DNA of 64,000 nt from Flavobacteriales bacterium. GTDB lineage: Bacteria; Bacteroidota; Bacteroidia; Flavobacteriales_F; PHOS-HE28. The stretch spans positions 205,491-269,490 of the forward strand of contig JACJZG010000003.1 of assembly GCA_020635715.1 (NCBI GenBank), given 5' to 3'. Within the stretch, counting starts at the first letter, position 1. The number at the start of each line of letters is the position of its first letter. The notes beneath the pieces were generated by a model. It was not told the origin of the DNA, ran no database searches, and saw only the letters and a list, made by a program, of their open reading frames with translations. Positions 1 through 8,907 of the stretch are shown in pieces. A program made the translations under genes and the position numbers.

Positions 1-1066
1 CCTTGCTCCCCATGTCGCCGATGATGGTGATCATCGGGTACTCCATGCCGCCGCCCGCGCTGATCGTGCCATCGATGGCGGTGCAGGCGTCGTACGGGTA
101 ATCGCCCACCCATTCGCTGTAGAAGCGTACGCTCTCGTTCACGTAGCTCACGGCATCAGCCCAGAGCCCGGCGTTCTTCGGGGTGAAGAGCGCCCAGGTC
201 TTCACGGCGCGACCGCTCCCGGGCAGCACGACCTCACTGCTCCGAACGATGAAGCGCTTGTCCGCGAACCAGGCGAAGTCGTGCACCCGGTCCTGCACAT
301 AGCGGATCGTCTTGGTGGTGGTGGCCGACGGAGGAAAGGCGGAGGAACCCTGTTGGGGCATCGGCAACGCCGCACGCTCGGCCATGAACCGCTCCTCCGC
401 CTCGGACCCGGTGAGCATCCCGGTCGCGCCCACCACGTAGTTCTCCGGCAGTGTGATCGTCACATCGAACGAGCCGAACTCACTGTAGAATTCACCTTGT
501 GTGAGGTAGGGCATCGCATGCCAGCCCTGCGCATCGAACACCGCCGGTTTCGGATACCATTGCGTGATGTAGTAGGCCTGTCGGGTATGTCCGAGGCGCG
601 AGAACTTGCCGTCGGGGATCTTCACGCGGAAGGGCGTGCTGATCTTCACCTGCGCACCAGGTGCGAGCGGCGCGTTCAACTTGATCCAACCGATGTCCGG
701 ATGGACCGCGTGATAGCCCCAGGCCACCTTCACATCATCGGCACGGAAGTCCAGGCTGTCGATCCAACCGCGTTCCTCCTCGGTGGCGAAGTGCAGGTCG
801 AGGTCGCCGGATGCGTCCAGTTGCTTGCACAGGGCCGTGGTGCGGTCGCGGTAGGCGTTGGGCCACAGATGGATCCACAGGGTATCGAGCGTCGAGGGGC
901 TGTTGTTCTTATAGGTGAACGACTCCTGTGCAAGCAGCATGTGCACCTCGTCATCCAATCGTACGTCGATCCAATAATCGACCTCTTGTTGGAAGTAGCC
1001 CTGGCCGCATACCAAGAGCGGGCCGATGAGCCCGCTCAGGAAGTTCATCGTGCGAAGCCACTTCAT
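1..1066 (-). CDS. M1-family metallopeptidase, N-terminal part (cut by window edge)
   Basis: Reading the minus strand from the ATG at 1066 gives an open frame of about 355 codons with no stop before the window ends. It starts with a short hydrophobic signal-like segment (MKWLRTMNFLSGLIGPLLV). It continues as the beta-rich N-terminal domain of Bacteroidota M1 aminopeptidase-like proteins (YITQWYPKPAVFD, then FDVTITLPENYVVGATG). The substrate-recognition motif typical of M1 enzymes appears as SAGGGMEYPMITIIG near the left edge; the HEXXH zinc motif would lie outside the window. The start overlaps the stop of the upstream TlpA-like gene in an ATGA arrangement, so the two are probably translationally coupled. 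The role is probably peptide hydrolysis in the periplasm or outside the cell. The family call is firm, but activity cannot be judged without the catalytic half. Confidence 0.85.
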   Translation of the reverse strand, partial: MKWLRTMNFLSGLIGPLLVCGQGYFQQEVDYWIDVRLDDEVHMLLAQESFTYKNNSPSTLDTLWIHLWPNAYRDRTTALCKQLDASGDLDLHFATEEERGWIDSLDFRADDVKVAWGYHAVHPDIGWIKLNAPLAPGAQVKISTPFRVKIPDGKFSRLGHTRQAYYITQWYPKPAVFDAQGWHAMPYLTQGEFYSEFGSFDVTITLPENYVVGATGMLTGSEAEERFMAERAALPMPQQGSSAFPPSATTTKTIRYVQDRVHDFAWFADKRFIVRSSEVVLPGSGRAVKTWALFTPKNAGLWADAVSYVNESVRFYSEWVGDYPYDACTAIDGTISAGGGMEYPMITIIGDMGSK

Positions 1067-2205
1067 GAACCGAGGATCTCAGCCAGCTTGGCGTCGAGCT
1101 CATGCGCGCGAAGGCCCTTCTCGATGATGTTGCCATCTCGGTCCACCAGCACGGTAAATGGGATGCTCTGTACGCCGTATTCCTGTGCAGCTGCGTTCTG
1201 CCAGAAGCCCAGGTCGCTCACATGCTTCCACGGCAGACCGTCGTCCTTGATCGCCTTCACCCACGCCCCCTCGTCGCGGTCCAGTGACACGCCCAGGATC
1301 TCGAAGCCTTTCGACTTGTATTTCGCGTAGACCTTCTTCACGTTGGGGTTCTCGATGCGGCACGGGCGGCACCAGCTGGCCCAGAAGTCGATGAGCACCA
1401 CCTTGCCGCGGAGCTGGCTCAAGGCGAAGGTGCCGCCATCCGGGGTCTTCTGGCGGATCTCCGGAGCAGGGCCGCCGGCTGGAACGATGTTGCTGAGCCG
1501 TTTCATCTCCTCTTCCTGCATCTTCAGCACCAGCTCCTGTTGCTCCAACCGGTCCACCTGATCGCGCATCATGGTGTAGAAGCTCGAGCGGACCATGGTC
1601 TTGCGCAGGCTGTCGCGCACCTGCTTGAAGAGGCCGAGTTCCCGCTGCATGTCCAGTTTGCCCAGGGCTGCGAGGGCGGCGGGAGAGGAGGCGTGCTCGG
1701 CCGCGAAGTCCTTGCAGCGTTGGTAGAACGATGCGTTCAGGTCATTCAATCGCCGGATCACCGCAGTGTCTCCGCCGCTGCTCATGGCGGCACGCAGCTC
1801 GTCACGATTCTCGTCGAACTCACGCGAGTCCTTGTAGAACGCGTGCAGCGCTTCACTATTCGGGGAGCCGCTCACCTTCTTGGGCATGGAGAGCAGACCC
1901 AGCGAGGCATCCACCGTAACGCTCTCGTTGCTGTCCAGGGCGATGATCACTTTGTCATCGCCGAGCGTGAGCTGGTAGAAGTCGAGGGGCATGGGCGGGA
2001 TGTGCAGCACACCATGCCCATCGCCGTCAAGCTTCACCGAATCCACGGGCATGGGTCGGTTGGCCTGGAAGCGGTTGAAGTGCACGGTGCGGCCCCCCGC
2101 ACCCTCCACGGTGATCTCCACGGTGCGCCCACCACCAGTGCCCTGGCATGCGGCGAGTGCTGTGAGAAGGAATAGGGGAAAGAGTTGACGTGTCATGCGG
2201 TTCAT
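1063..2205 (-). CDS. TlpA-like thiol-disulfide lipoprotein with DUF4369-like N-terminus
   Basis: This 380-residue protein begins with a lipoprotein signal (FLLTALAAC lipobox). A DUF4369-like beta domain covers roughly residues 28-120 and is followed by a helical linker. The C-terminal thioredoxin/AhpC-TSA domain has the redox pair WCRPC near residue 280 and the cis-proline region GVQSIPFTVLVDRDG. Members of this family are periplasmic, membrane-anchored thiol-disulfide oxidoreductases of Bacteroidota; the partner protein is unknown. The ATG at 2205 overlaps the gatB stop, and the stop overlaps the next gene's ATG. A second in-frame Met three codons in (MTRQ) is an alternative start that would keep the lipobox. 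Confidence 0.9.
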   Translation of the reverse strand: MNRMTRQLFPLFLLTALAACQGTGGGRTVEITVEGAGGRTVHFNRFQANRPMPVDSVKLDGDGHGVLHIPPMPLDFYQLTLGDDKVIIALDSNESVTVDASLGLLSMPKKVSGSPNSEALHAFYKDSREFDENRDELRAAMSSGGDTAVIRRLNDLNASFYQRCKDFAAEHASSPAALAALGKLDMQRELGLFKQVRDSLRKTMVRSSFYTMMRDQVDRLEQQELVLKMQEEEMKRLSNIVPAGGPAPEIRQKTPDGGTFALSQLRGKVVLIDFWASWCRPCRIENPNVKKVYAKYKSKGFEILGVSLDRDEGAWVKAIKDDGLPWKHVSDLGFWQNAAAQEYGVQSIPFTVLVDRDGNIIEKGLRAHELDAKLAEILGS

Positions 2206-3677
2206 TGCTGTTCGAGGATCCGGCGGACCACTTCATTCGCGCGTTTCGGGTCGGCTTTGCCCTTGGTGCCTTTCATCACTTCACCCATGAAGAGGCCGAG
2301 GAGCCCCTTGTTCCCCTTCCGGTAGGCATCCACCTTGTCCGGATAGGCGGCCATGGCCTGCTGCATGATCGACCCGATCAGACCTTCATCCGTGCGTTGA
2401 ACGAGGTCATGCTTCGCGGCTAGTTCGGCGGCGCTCAACCCACCATCTTCCAGCATGAGGGGGAAGAGCTTCTGGCTGGCGATGCTGTGGCTCACCTGGC
2501 CTTCGTCGATCAAGGTGATCAGGCCGGCCAGTCGATCGGCGCTGATGGGGAAGTGCTCCATGGGCAGGCCGCGTTCGTTCAGCCAGCCGCGTACATCACC
2601 CATCACCCAGTTGGCCGCACCCTTGTAATTCGCGGTGTGCGCGATCACCCCTTCATAATAGAGGGCGGTCGCCTTGTCGTCCGTTAGAACCCCCGCATCG
2701 TAGTCGCTCAAGCCCAGGGTGCTGGTGTACTTCGCTCGCAGTTCGCGGGGGAGGGGCGGCATTTCTTTGCGGATCGCCTCCTTCATCGCCTCGGACACGT
2801 GCAGCGGCTGCAGGTCGGGTTCCGGGAAGTACCGGTAATCATGCGCGAGTTCCTTGCTGCGCATGCCCAGCGTGATGCCCTTGGCCGCGTCGAAGGTGCG
2901 CGTCTCCATGCTGATCGTGCCGCCGCTGGAGAGGATCTCGCTCTGCCGTTGCGCCTCGTATTCGATCGCCCGCATCACATTGCGGAAGCTGTTCATGTTC
3001 TTCACCTCGCAGCGTGTGCCGAAGGTCTTGCTGCCGATGGGGCGAAGGCTGATGTTCGCGTCGCACCGCAAGCTGCCCTCCTCCATGTTCCCATCGCAGA
3101 TGTCCAGGTAGCGCACCAGTCGCCGGATCTCCACGAGGTAGTCATAGGCTTCCTGCGCGCTGCGGATGTCCGGCTCGCTCACGATCTCGATCAACGGCAC
3201 GCCTGCGCGGTTCAGGTCAACGAGCGTGTTGAAGGGGTCCACATCGTGGATGCTCTTGCCCGCATCCTCCTCCATATGGATGCGCGTGATGCCGATGCGG
3301 GTCATCGCTCCGGTCTCCGCGCCAGCATCGCGTGATGTCGGTATCTCCACATATCCCATCGTGCAGATGGGCGTATGGTCCTGCGTGATCTGGTAGCCCT
3401 TGGGCAGGTCGGGGTAGAAGTAGTTCTTCCGGGCGTAGTGCATCCAGGGCGCGATGCTGCAGTTCGTCGCCAGGCCCATGCGCACCGCCAGCTCCACCAC
3501 CTTCTTGTTCGCCACCGGAAGCGTGCCAGGGTGCCCCAGGGTGATCACGCTCACGTTCGTGTTCGGGTGATCGCCATAGGCGTTCGGGTCGCTGCTGTAC
3601 GCCTTGCTCGCCGTGATCAGCTGGGCGTGTACCTCGAGGCCCACCACGAGTTCATATCGCTCGCTCCAATGGCTCAT
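2202..3677 (-). CDS. gatB: Asp-tRNA(Asn)/Glu-tRNA(Gln) amidotransferase subunit B
   Basis: This is a 491-residue GatB of normal length. The N-terminus carries the family signature YELVVGLEVHAQL. The SLRCDANISLRP motif of the kinase/amidotransferase cradle lies near residue 205. The C-terminal YqeY-like helical domain ends in GKADPKRANEVVRRILEQ. GatB acts in the cytoplasm with GatA and GatC to convert mischarged Glu-tRNA(Gln) or Asp-tRNA(Asn) to the amide form using glutamine-derived ammonia. gatA and gatC are not in the window, which is normal for this phylum. The gene overlaps its upstream neighbour's stop and its downstream neighbour's start by four bases each, so it sits in a coupled run of unrelated functions. 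Confidence 0.97.
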   Translation of the reverse strand: MSHWSERYELVVGLEVHAQLITASKAYSSDPNAYGDHPNTNVSVITLGHPGTLPVANKKVVELAVRMGLATNCSIAPWMHYARKNYFYPDLPKGYQITQDHTPICTMGYVEIPTSRDAGAETGAMTRIGITRIHMEEDAGKSIHDVDPFNTLVDLNRAGVPLIEIVSEPDIRSAQEAYDYLVEIRRLVRYLDICDGNMEEGSLRCDANISLRPIGSKTFGTRCEVKNMNSFRNVMRAIEYEAQRQSEILSSGGTISMETRTFDAAKGITLGMRSKELAHDYRYFPEPDLQPLHVSEAMKEAIRKEMPPLPRELRAKYTSTLGLSDYDAGVLTDDKATALYYEGVIAHTANYKGAANWVMGDVRGWLNERGLPMEHFPISADRLAGLITLIDEGQVSHSIASQKLFPLMLEDGGLSAAELAAKHDLVQRTDEGLIGSIMQQAMAAYPDKVDAYRKGNKGLLGLFMGEVMKGTKGKADPKRANEVVRRILEQQ

Positions 3678-5056
3678 GGTCGATCGGTCTTGAGGATGCG
3701 CTGGTGATGGTGGCTGCTGCCGTCGTTCACCGCTACGATGTAGAGGCCTGTGGCCAGAGGGGATAGGTCCAGAACGACCGTTCCACTGCCGGTGCGGTCC
3801 AGGGTGCGCACGGTCTGGCCGTTGCTCGCCACCACTTGGATGTGCAGTGTTGCCGGGGTCGGGGACAGCGGCGTGATCACCACATGATCCGATGTCACGG
3901 TGAGTGCGATGCGGTGGTGGGGCCTGCTCTTGTCAGGTTCCAGCGCGGTGCTCTGGTCGATGTCGAAGACCCAAAGGCCGGTCTGCATGTCACTCACCAG
4001 TACGCGCCCTGAAGGCAGGTATGGGTAGACCCCCCAGGCGCCGCGGTAGTTGTCCGCGCTGGGCGCCGGGTTCGTGTCGTAATAACCCAATACCTGCGGA
4101 TCCATCGGGTCGGTGGCGTCCCACAACCAGTAGCCATCATGGTAGTAAGCCACATGGGCCACGTTCCCTTTGAAGAAGGGGTTGTGCACGATGGCGAAGG
4201 ATGACGTTCCCGTGCTCACGGAACTGGTCACGTCCAGGTCGCCGATATCCGTGACGTCGATGAACTTGAGCGGTGATCCATGCGTCTCATCCGCCATCAC
4301 ATAGGTGGTGCCCTCGTCGTTCAGCCAGCCGCTGTGGTTGTACCCCTGGTCGGCGTAGCTCGTGAGCGCACCGAGCACGACGGGTTCCAGCGGATCGGTG
4401 AAGTCGACAACGTGCATCGCGTTCGCGTCGTTGGTCCAGACGATGTTGTCGCGTACATGGCAATCGTGCACGTAGCCGATCAGCGCGTTCCACCAGGGCA
4501 CGTCCACCTCCAGGTTGGCCAGCAGCACGGGCGCCGCTGGATCGGCGATGGAATAGACGCTGAACTGGTTCGATCCGCCGCAGGTGTACAACCGCGCGTT
4601 GATCGTGTCCACCTGGATGTTGTGCGCCCGGGCGAGAAGGGCATTGCTGTCGTACACCACATGCACTGAGTCCGGCAGGTGGCTAAGGTCCATGATCTGC
4701 AGGGAGCTTGGTCCCTGGTCGCATACGGCGTACAAATGGCCCGCATGGGTCTTCAGGTCGCGGTGGATCACACCCGGTCCGCTGTAGCGGCCCTGCACCT
4801 GGTCCACCAGTACGGTGGCCGTCGGATCTGTCACATCCAGGATGTGGATGCCCCACGTGCTGCCGATGAAGGCATATTCCCTTCCGTTGGCGGCATAGCC
4901 CCACACCTCATTGTACTTGTTCTGCAGCTCCGAGGTGCCGATGGGCAGGCTCGCGTCCTGCCAGTTGAAGAGCTTGTGCACGTTCAGGCTGTCCTGCGCG
5001 TCCGCAGGCAGCATCGTGGCCAGCACGCCGAGTCCGAGGAGAGCCTGCTTCAGCAT
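3674..5056 (-). CDS. Choice-of-anchor B family protein with T9SS sorting domain
   Basis: This 460-residue secreted protein has a signal peptide (LLGLGVLATMLPADAQ). It then has repeated LVIVD-like beta-propeller blades with phrases such as GSTWGIHILDVTDPTATVLV, HVVDFTDPLEPVVLG and GLWVFDID, as in the choice-of-anchor B family. The last 75 or so residues form a type A T9SS C-terminal domain (LHIQVVASNGQTVRTLD ... GLYIVAVNDG), so the protein is probably exported through the type IX system and anchored on the surface or released. Its function is unknown. It overlaps gatB by the ATGA junction and starts inside the 3' end of the phosphorylase gene. Confidence 0.88.
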   Translation of the reverse strand: MLKQALLGLGVLATMLPADAQDSLNVHKLFNWQDASLPIGTSELQNKYNEVWGYAANGREYAFIGSTWGIHILDVTDPTATVLVDQVQGRYSGPGVIHRDLKTHAGHLYAVCDQGPSSLQIMDLSHLPDSVHVVYDSNALLARAHNIQVDTINARLYTCGGSNQFSVYSIADPAAPVLLANLEVDVPWWNALIGYVHDCHVRDNIVWTNDANAMHVVDFTDPLEPVVLGALTSYADQGYNHSGWLNDEGTTYVMADETHGSPLKFIDVTDIGDLDVTSSVSTGTSSFAIVHNPFFKGNVAHVAYYHDGYWLWDATDPMDPQVLGYYDTNPAPSADNYRGAWGVYPYLPSGRVLVSDMQTGLWVFDIDQSTALEPDKSRPHHRIALTVTSDHVVITPLSPTPATLHIQVVASNGQTVRTLDRTGSGTVVLDLSPLATGLYIVAVNDGSSHHHQRILKTDRP

Positions 5057-5859
5057 GCGGCTACGAGTTCACGCATGATCAGGGTGAGCTTCGGTTCGGC
5101 CTTCTCCGCCACACGCTGCACCATCTCATGCGTGGTCTTCTCGATGCGGCCTTCCACGCCCATGTCCGTGATCACGCTCATGGCGAAGCAGGGGATCCCC
5201 ATGTGCCGCGCCGCGATCACCTCGGGCACGGTGCTCATGCCCACGGCATCGCCACCGATGTTCCGCACGTAGCGGTACTCGGCCGGGGTTTCCAGCGTGG
5301 GGCCGGTGAGACCCACATAACAGCCCATCTGCACCTTGATGTCATTCTTCGCCGCGATCTCCTTCGCCTTGGCGATGAAGCCGTGATCGTACGGTTCGCT
5401 CATGTCGGGGAAGCGCGGACCGAGCTCATCGATGTTCCTTCCGATCAGCGGGTTCGGGAAAAGGTTGATGTGGTCGTTCAGGATCATCAGGTCGCCTGTC
5501 TCGAACGCTGGGTTCGTGCCGCCACAGGCATTGCTCACGAAGAGCCGCTTGATGCCGAGGAACTTGAAAACGCGCACCGGAAGCACCACATCGCCCATGT
5601 CATAGCCCTCGTAGAAATGGAAGCGGCCCTGCATGGCCACCACCGGCTTGCCACCGAGGTATCCGAAGAGCAACTTACCGGGATGGCCCTCCACCGTGCT
5701 CACCGGGAACTCCGGTATGTCCTTGTAGGCGATCGCATGCTTCACCTCGATCTCCTTTCCCAGCCCGCTCAGTCCGGTGCCCAGGATGATGCCCGTTTCC
5801 GGCGCGAAGCCGGTGGTCTTCTTCAGGTGTTCAGCGATGCGTTGGATGCGTTGCAACAT
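5050..5859 (-). CDS. punA: Purine-nucleoside phosphorylase (trimeric PNP class)
   Basis: This 269-residue cytoplasmic enzyme cleaves purine nucleosides with phosphate to give the free base and ribose-1-phosphate (purine salvage). The sequence shows the PNP-I signatures GIILGTGLSGLG near residue 24, the HPGK phosphate-site region, AMQGRFHFYEGY, and VSNACGGTNPAFETGDLMIL. The base-binding segment GPTLETPAEYR is followed by DAVGMSTVPEVIAARHMGI. Length matches the 270-residue mammalian-type class. The gene starts inside the end of lpxK (29-base overlap) and ends inside the start of the choice-of-anchor B gene (7-base overlap). Confidence 0.95.
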   Translation of the reverse strand: MLQRIQRIAEHLKKTTGFAPETGIILGTGLSGLGKEIEVKHAIAYKDIPEFPVSTVEGHPGKLLFGYLGGKPVVAMQGRFHFYEGYDMGDVVLPVRVFKFLGIKRLFVSNACGGTNPAFETGDLMILNDHINLFPNPLIGRNIDELGPRFPDMSEPYDHGFIAKAKEIAAKNDIKVQMGCYVGLTGPTLETPAEYRYVRNIGGDAVGMSTVPEVIAARHMGIPCFAMSVITDMGVEGRIEKTTHEMVQRVAEKAEPKLTLIMRELVAAC

Positions 5860-6892
5860 GATGACGGATGAGGTCTGCGAAACGTTCGGGTTCGTTCAGG
5901 ATCACGGTCCGCATGCCGATCACCGCGAGAGGGAGTCCTTCGAGCGGACTTCCGGCGATCACCGACCGGAGCCTGACGGCATCTTTCTCCGTGGTGATCA
6001 GCGTTTTCGGACCGGCCGCGAAGCTACTGAAAACGTCCGCCAGGCGGCGCAGATCGGCGGGTGTGAAAGCGTGGTGGTCGGGGAAGGCGATGTGTTCGAT
6101 CGTGCCGAATAGGGAACGGACATGCTTGACGAAGGGTGCGGGCTGGACGATCCCGGTGAGAACTAGCGCGCTCGCCCCTTGGCCGCCGATGGCATGAATG
6201 GGTTCCCCAGCGATGGTCCGCGCTCCCTGGTATTCGATCCCCGCGAAGAACAAGTGCTGTTCAGCCCCGAGCCCCAGTCGGTCCCGCCATTCGTGTTGTT
6301 CAGAAGGAGCGGGCGGCGCATGGCATTTCGTCACCACGACCAGCTGCGCGGCCCGCGCTCTGGAACGGACGTCGCGTAATGAACCCGCCGGTATCAACGC
6401 ATCATCGCAATACGGTCGTTGGGCTGTCGTGAGCAGGATGTTCAGCCCGGCGTTCAATCGGCGGTGCTGCAACGCGTCGTCCAGTACCACCGCCTTCACA
6501 TCAGGCACCTCGCGCCGGATCCGCGCGATCCCCTCCACACGGTCGGCCCCCACGAATACCCGTACCGCAGGGAACTTCCACTTCACCTGTATGGGTTCAT
6601 CCCCGCTGTGGGCGGCGGCGTCAGTGGTGTGCACTTCGTGGATCGAACGGGTGCTCCTGCCGTAGCCTCGGCTCAGGGTGGCAATAGGGGTGGTTTCCTC
6701 CAAAGTCCTCAGCACGAGTTCCATCATCGGGGTCTTGCCTGTGCCACCCAGGGCCAGGTTGCCGATGGCGATCGTGGGAACGCCGGGGCGCGTGCTCTTC
6801 AGGATGCCGGCATCGAACAATGCATGGCGCAAGTGAAGGATCGCACCATAGATCATGGTGAAGGGCGAGAGAAGGATCCTTCGGAGCAGCAT
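5831..6892 (-). CDS. lpxK: Tetraacyldisaccharide 4'-kinase
   Basis: This 353-residue inner-membrane-associated kinase phosphorylates the 4' position of the lipid A disaccharide precursor. The N-terminal hydrophobic segment (LLRRILLSPFTMIYGAILHL) is followed by the P-loop GNLALGGTGKTP, then ATLSRGYGR and VLDDALQHRRL. The C-terminal half contains HVRSLFGTIEHIAFPDHHAF, another LpxK landmark. It is the first gene of the leftward coupled run and is divergent from the Nif3-like gene, only about 35 bases away. A functional LpxK implies a Gram-negative outer membrane with lipid A. Confidence 0.95.
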   Translation of the reverse strand: MLLRRILLSPFTMIYGAILHLRHALFDAGILKSTRPGVPTIAIGNLALGGTGKTPMMELVLRTLEETTPIATLSRGYGRSTRSIHEVHTTDAAAHSGDEPIQVKWKFPAVRVFVGADRVEGIARIRREVPDVKAVVLDDALQHRRLNAGLNILLTTAQRPYCDDALIPAGSLRDVRSRARAAQLVVVTKCHAPPAPSEQHEWRDRLGLGAEQHLFFAGIEYQGARTIAGEPIHAIGGQGASALVLTGIVQPAPFVKHVRSLFGTIEHIAFPDHHAFTPADLRRLADVFSSFAAGPKTLITTEKDAVRLRSVIAGSPLEGLPLAVIGMRTVILNEPERFADLIRHHVATHPTHR

Positions 6893-6927
6893 CGCGTACT
6901 TTGCCTCAACGATATTCCTGGCGAAAG

Positions 6928-8022
6928 ATGCGCATCAAAGACATCATCACGGCCCTCGAGGCCTGGGCACCTCGCTCCCTGCAGGAGGATTACGACAACT
7001 GCGGCCTGCAGGTCGGGGATCCTGACGCGGAGGTCAACGGCGCCCTTGTGTGTCTGGATTGCACGGAGGCCGTGGTGGAAGAAGCGGCACGTGCGGGCTG
7101 TGGCCTCATCATCAGCCACCATCCGGTCATTTTCCGCGGGTTGAAGAGCCTCTCCGGCAAGGGGCCTGTGGAACGCACCATCCTGGCGGCCATCAAGCAC
7201 GGGGTCGCACTGTATGCCATCCACACCAATCTGGACAATGTGCGATCCGGGGTGAACGCGGAGATCGGGGCGCGGTTGGGGGTCAAGTCGCCGCGGATCC
7301 TGGCACCCAAGGCTGGTCAATTGAGGAAACTCGTCGTCTTCGTTCCCATCGACCACGCCGATGCCGTGCGTAATGCCGTGTTCGAAGCGGGAGGGGGGCA
7401 TATCAGCAACTACGATGAGTGCAGCTTCACCGTGGGTGGAATGGGCACTTTTCGTCCCGGGCCAGGAAGCAACCCATTCTTGGGTGTGCAGGGAACCCGG
7501 GAGTTGGTCTCCGAGTTTCGCTTGGAGTTCCTCTATTCCTTGCAGAAGGAGGGTGCGATCCTGGCAGCCATGCGCGCGGCCCATCCTTACGAGGAGGTGG
7601 CTTACGACCTGATCCCCTTGGCCAATACGCACCCGGGCATCGGGTCGGGCATGATCGGGGAGTTGGATGAACCGCTGGAGGAGAGCGAGTTCCTTGCCAG
7701 GCTGAAGGCTGCGTTCGGTCTAAAAGTGGTACGGCACACACGTCTCCTTGGGAAGCCCGTTCAGCGCGTCGCATGGTGCGGAGGCTCAGGGGCTTTCCTC
7801 ATCGGGAAGGCGAAAGCGGCAGGGGCCGATGTCTACCTCACCGGCGACCTCAAGTACCATGAGTTCTTCGAGGCTGATTCCCGGCTTCTGCTCGCCGATA
7901 TCGGGCATTATGGCAGCGAACAATACACCATGAACCTGATCCAGCGCAGGTTAGGGGAACTTTTCCCTACTTTTGCCGTCCGTTTGACCGGAATGGTCAC
8001 GGATCCCATATACCATTCTTGA
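6928..8022 (+). CDS. Nif3-like dinuclear metal centre protein
   Basis: This 364-residue protein is of the long Nif3/YbgI form in which a PII-like insert (around residues 120-230) splits the metal-binding domain. The first half has LQEDYDNCGLQVGD and IISHHPVIFRGLK, with the adjacent metal-binding histidines, and HTNLDNVRSGVN. The second half has YLTGDLKYHEFFEADS and DIGHYGSEQ. The family forms hexameric toroids, and some members are described as GTP cyclohydrolase-like, but the function here is unproved. I chose the ATG at 6928 because the conserved N-terminus MRIKDIITALEAWAP begins there; a TTG at 6901 would add nine poorly conserved residues. The zinc-ribbon gene follows after three bases, so they are probably one operon. 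Confidence 0.9.
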   Translation: MRIKDIITALEAWAPRSLQEDYDNCGLQVGDPDAEVNGALVCLDCTEAVVEEAARAGCGLIISHHPVIFRGLKSLSGKGPVERTILAAIKHGVALYAIHTNLDNVRSGVNAEIGARLGVKSPRILAPKAGQLRKLVVFVPIDHADAVRNAVFEAGGGHISNYDECSFTVGGMGTFRPGPGSNPFLGVQGTRELVSEFRLEFLYSLQKEGAILAAMRAAHPYEEVAYDLIPLANTHPGIGSGMIGELDEPLEESEFLARLKAAFGLKVVRHTRLLGKPVQRVAWCGGSGAFLIGKAKAAGADVYLTGDLKYHEFFEADSRLLLADIGHYGSEQYTMNLIQRRLGELFPTFAVRLTGMVTDPIYHS

Positions 8023-8025
8023 CCC

Positions 8026-8841
8026 ATGGCGAAGAGCGACGTGAAGGCTCCGGAGAAGGAAGTGAAGACCACCAAGGGCGCTGCCGCATCGAAAGCCGAT
8101 GTCACCGTAGCCGAGAAACTCGTCGAACTGTACCGTCTGCAGGACATCGACTCTCAAGTGGATAAGATCCGCATCCAGCGCGGCGAACTGCCGCTCGAGG
8201 TGCAGGACCTGGAGGATGAGGTGGCCGGCCTCGAGACGCGCATGACCAAGCTCCAGGACGAACTGTCCGAGATGGAAGCCCAGGTCAGCGACAAGCAGAA
8301 CCTGATCAAGGACGCCAAGGCGCAGATCAAGAAGTACGAAGGCCAGCAGGCCAAGGTGCGCAACAACCGCGAGTACGATTCGCTCACCAAGGAGGTGGAG
8401 TTCCAGAACCTGGAGATCCAGCTCGCCGAGAAGCGCATCAAGGAGGCGAAGGCCCAGATCGACGCCAAGAAAGTGGTGGTGGAGGAGAGCAAGGCGCGGC
8501 ACGAGGAGCGCAAGAAGGACCTCGATGTGAAGCGCAAGGAACTGGATGATATCGTGGCCGAAACGGAGAAGGAGGAGAAGGAACTCGCCAAGAAGAGCGA
8601 GACGGCGGCCAAGCACATCGAGGAGCGCCTGCTGAGCGCCTACCGTCGCATCCGCAGCAACGCCCGCAACGGGCTGGCGGTGGTACCGGTGGAGCGAGGC
8701 AGCTGCGGAGGCTGCTTCAACAGCATCCCGCCCCAGCGCCAGCTTGATATCAGCAGCCACAAGAAGATCATCGTGTGCGAACACTGCGGCCGCATCCTGG
8801 TGGATGAGTACGTGGTGGACCGCGTGAAAGGGGAGAAGTGA
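8026..8841 (+). CDS. Coiled-coil protein with C-terminal zinc ribbon
   Basis: This 271-residue cytoplasmic protein has a Lys/Ala-rich N-terminus and then a long, highly charged coiled coil (about residues 28-205, rich in Glu/Lys/Arg heptads). It ends in a four-cysteine zinc ribbon, CGGCFNSIPPQRQ followed by VCEHCGRILVDEYVV. This is the C4-type zinc-ribbon family widely found next to nif3-like genes in bacteria. Some members are linked to nucleic acid or ribosome-associated roles, but the function in this organism is unknown. It follows the Nif3-like gene at three bases and is closed by a strong terminator. Confidence 0.85.
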   Translation: MAKSDVKAPEKEVKTTKGAAASKADVTVAEKLVELYRLQDIDSQVDKIRIQRGELPLEVQDLEDEVAGLETRMTKLQDELSEMEAQVSDKQNLIKDAKAQIKKYEGQQAKVRNNREYDSLTKEVEFQNLEIQLAEKRIKEAKAQIDAKKVVVEESKARHEERKKDLDVKRKELDDIVAETEKEEKELAKKSETAAKHIEERLLSAYRRIRSNARNGLAVVPVERGSCGGCFNSIPPQRQLDISSHKKIIVCEHCGRILVDEYVVDRVKGEK

Positions 8842-8862
8842 CCCCGACCGATCGCAATGGAA

Positions 8863-8889
8863 AGGCCCCGGGTGATCCGGGGCCTTTTT
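8863..8889 (+). terminator. Rho-independent terminator after the zinc-ribbon gene
   Basis: A perfect nine-base-pair stem, AGGCCCCGG paired with CCGGGGCCT, has a five-base loop and is followed by five T residues. It lies 21 bases after the zinc-ribbon stop and 18 bases before the end of the convergent porin gene. The upstream arm is preceded by A residues, so it probably works in both directions. Confidence 0.93.
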
Positions 8890-8907
8890 CGTTCTGGTGC
8901 CTTCGCG

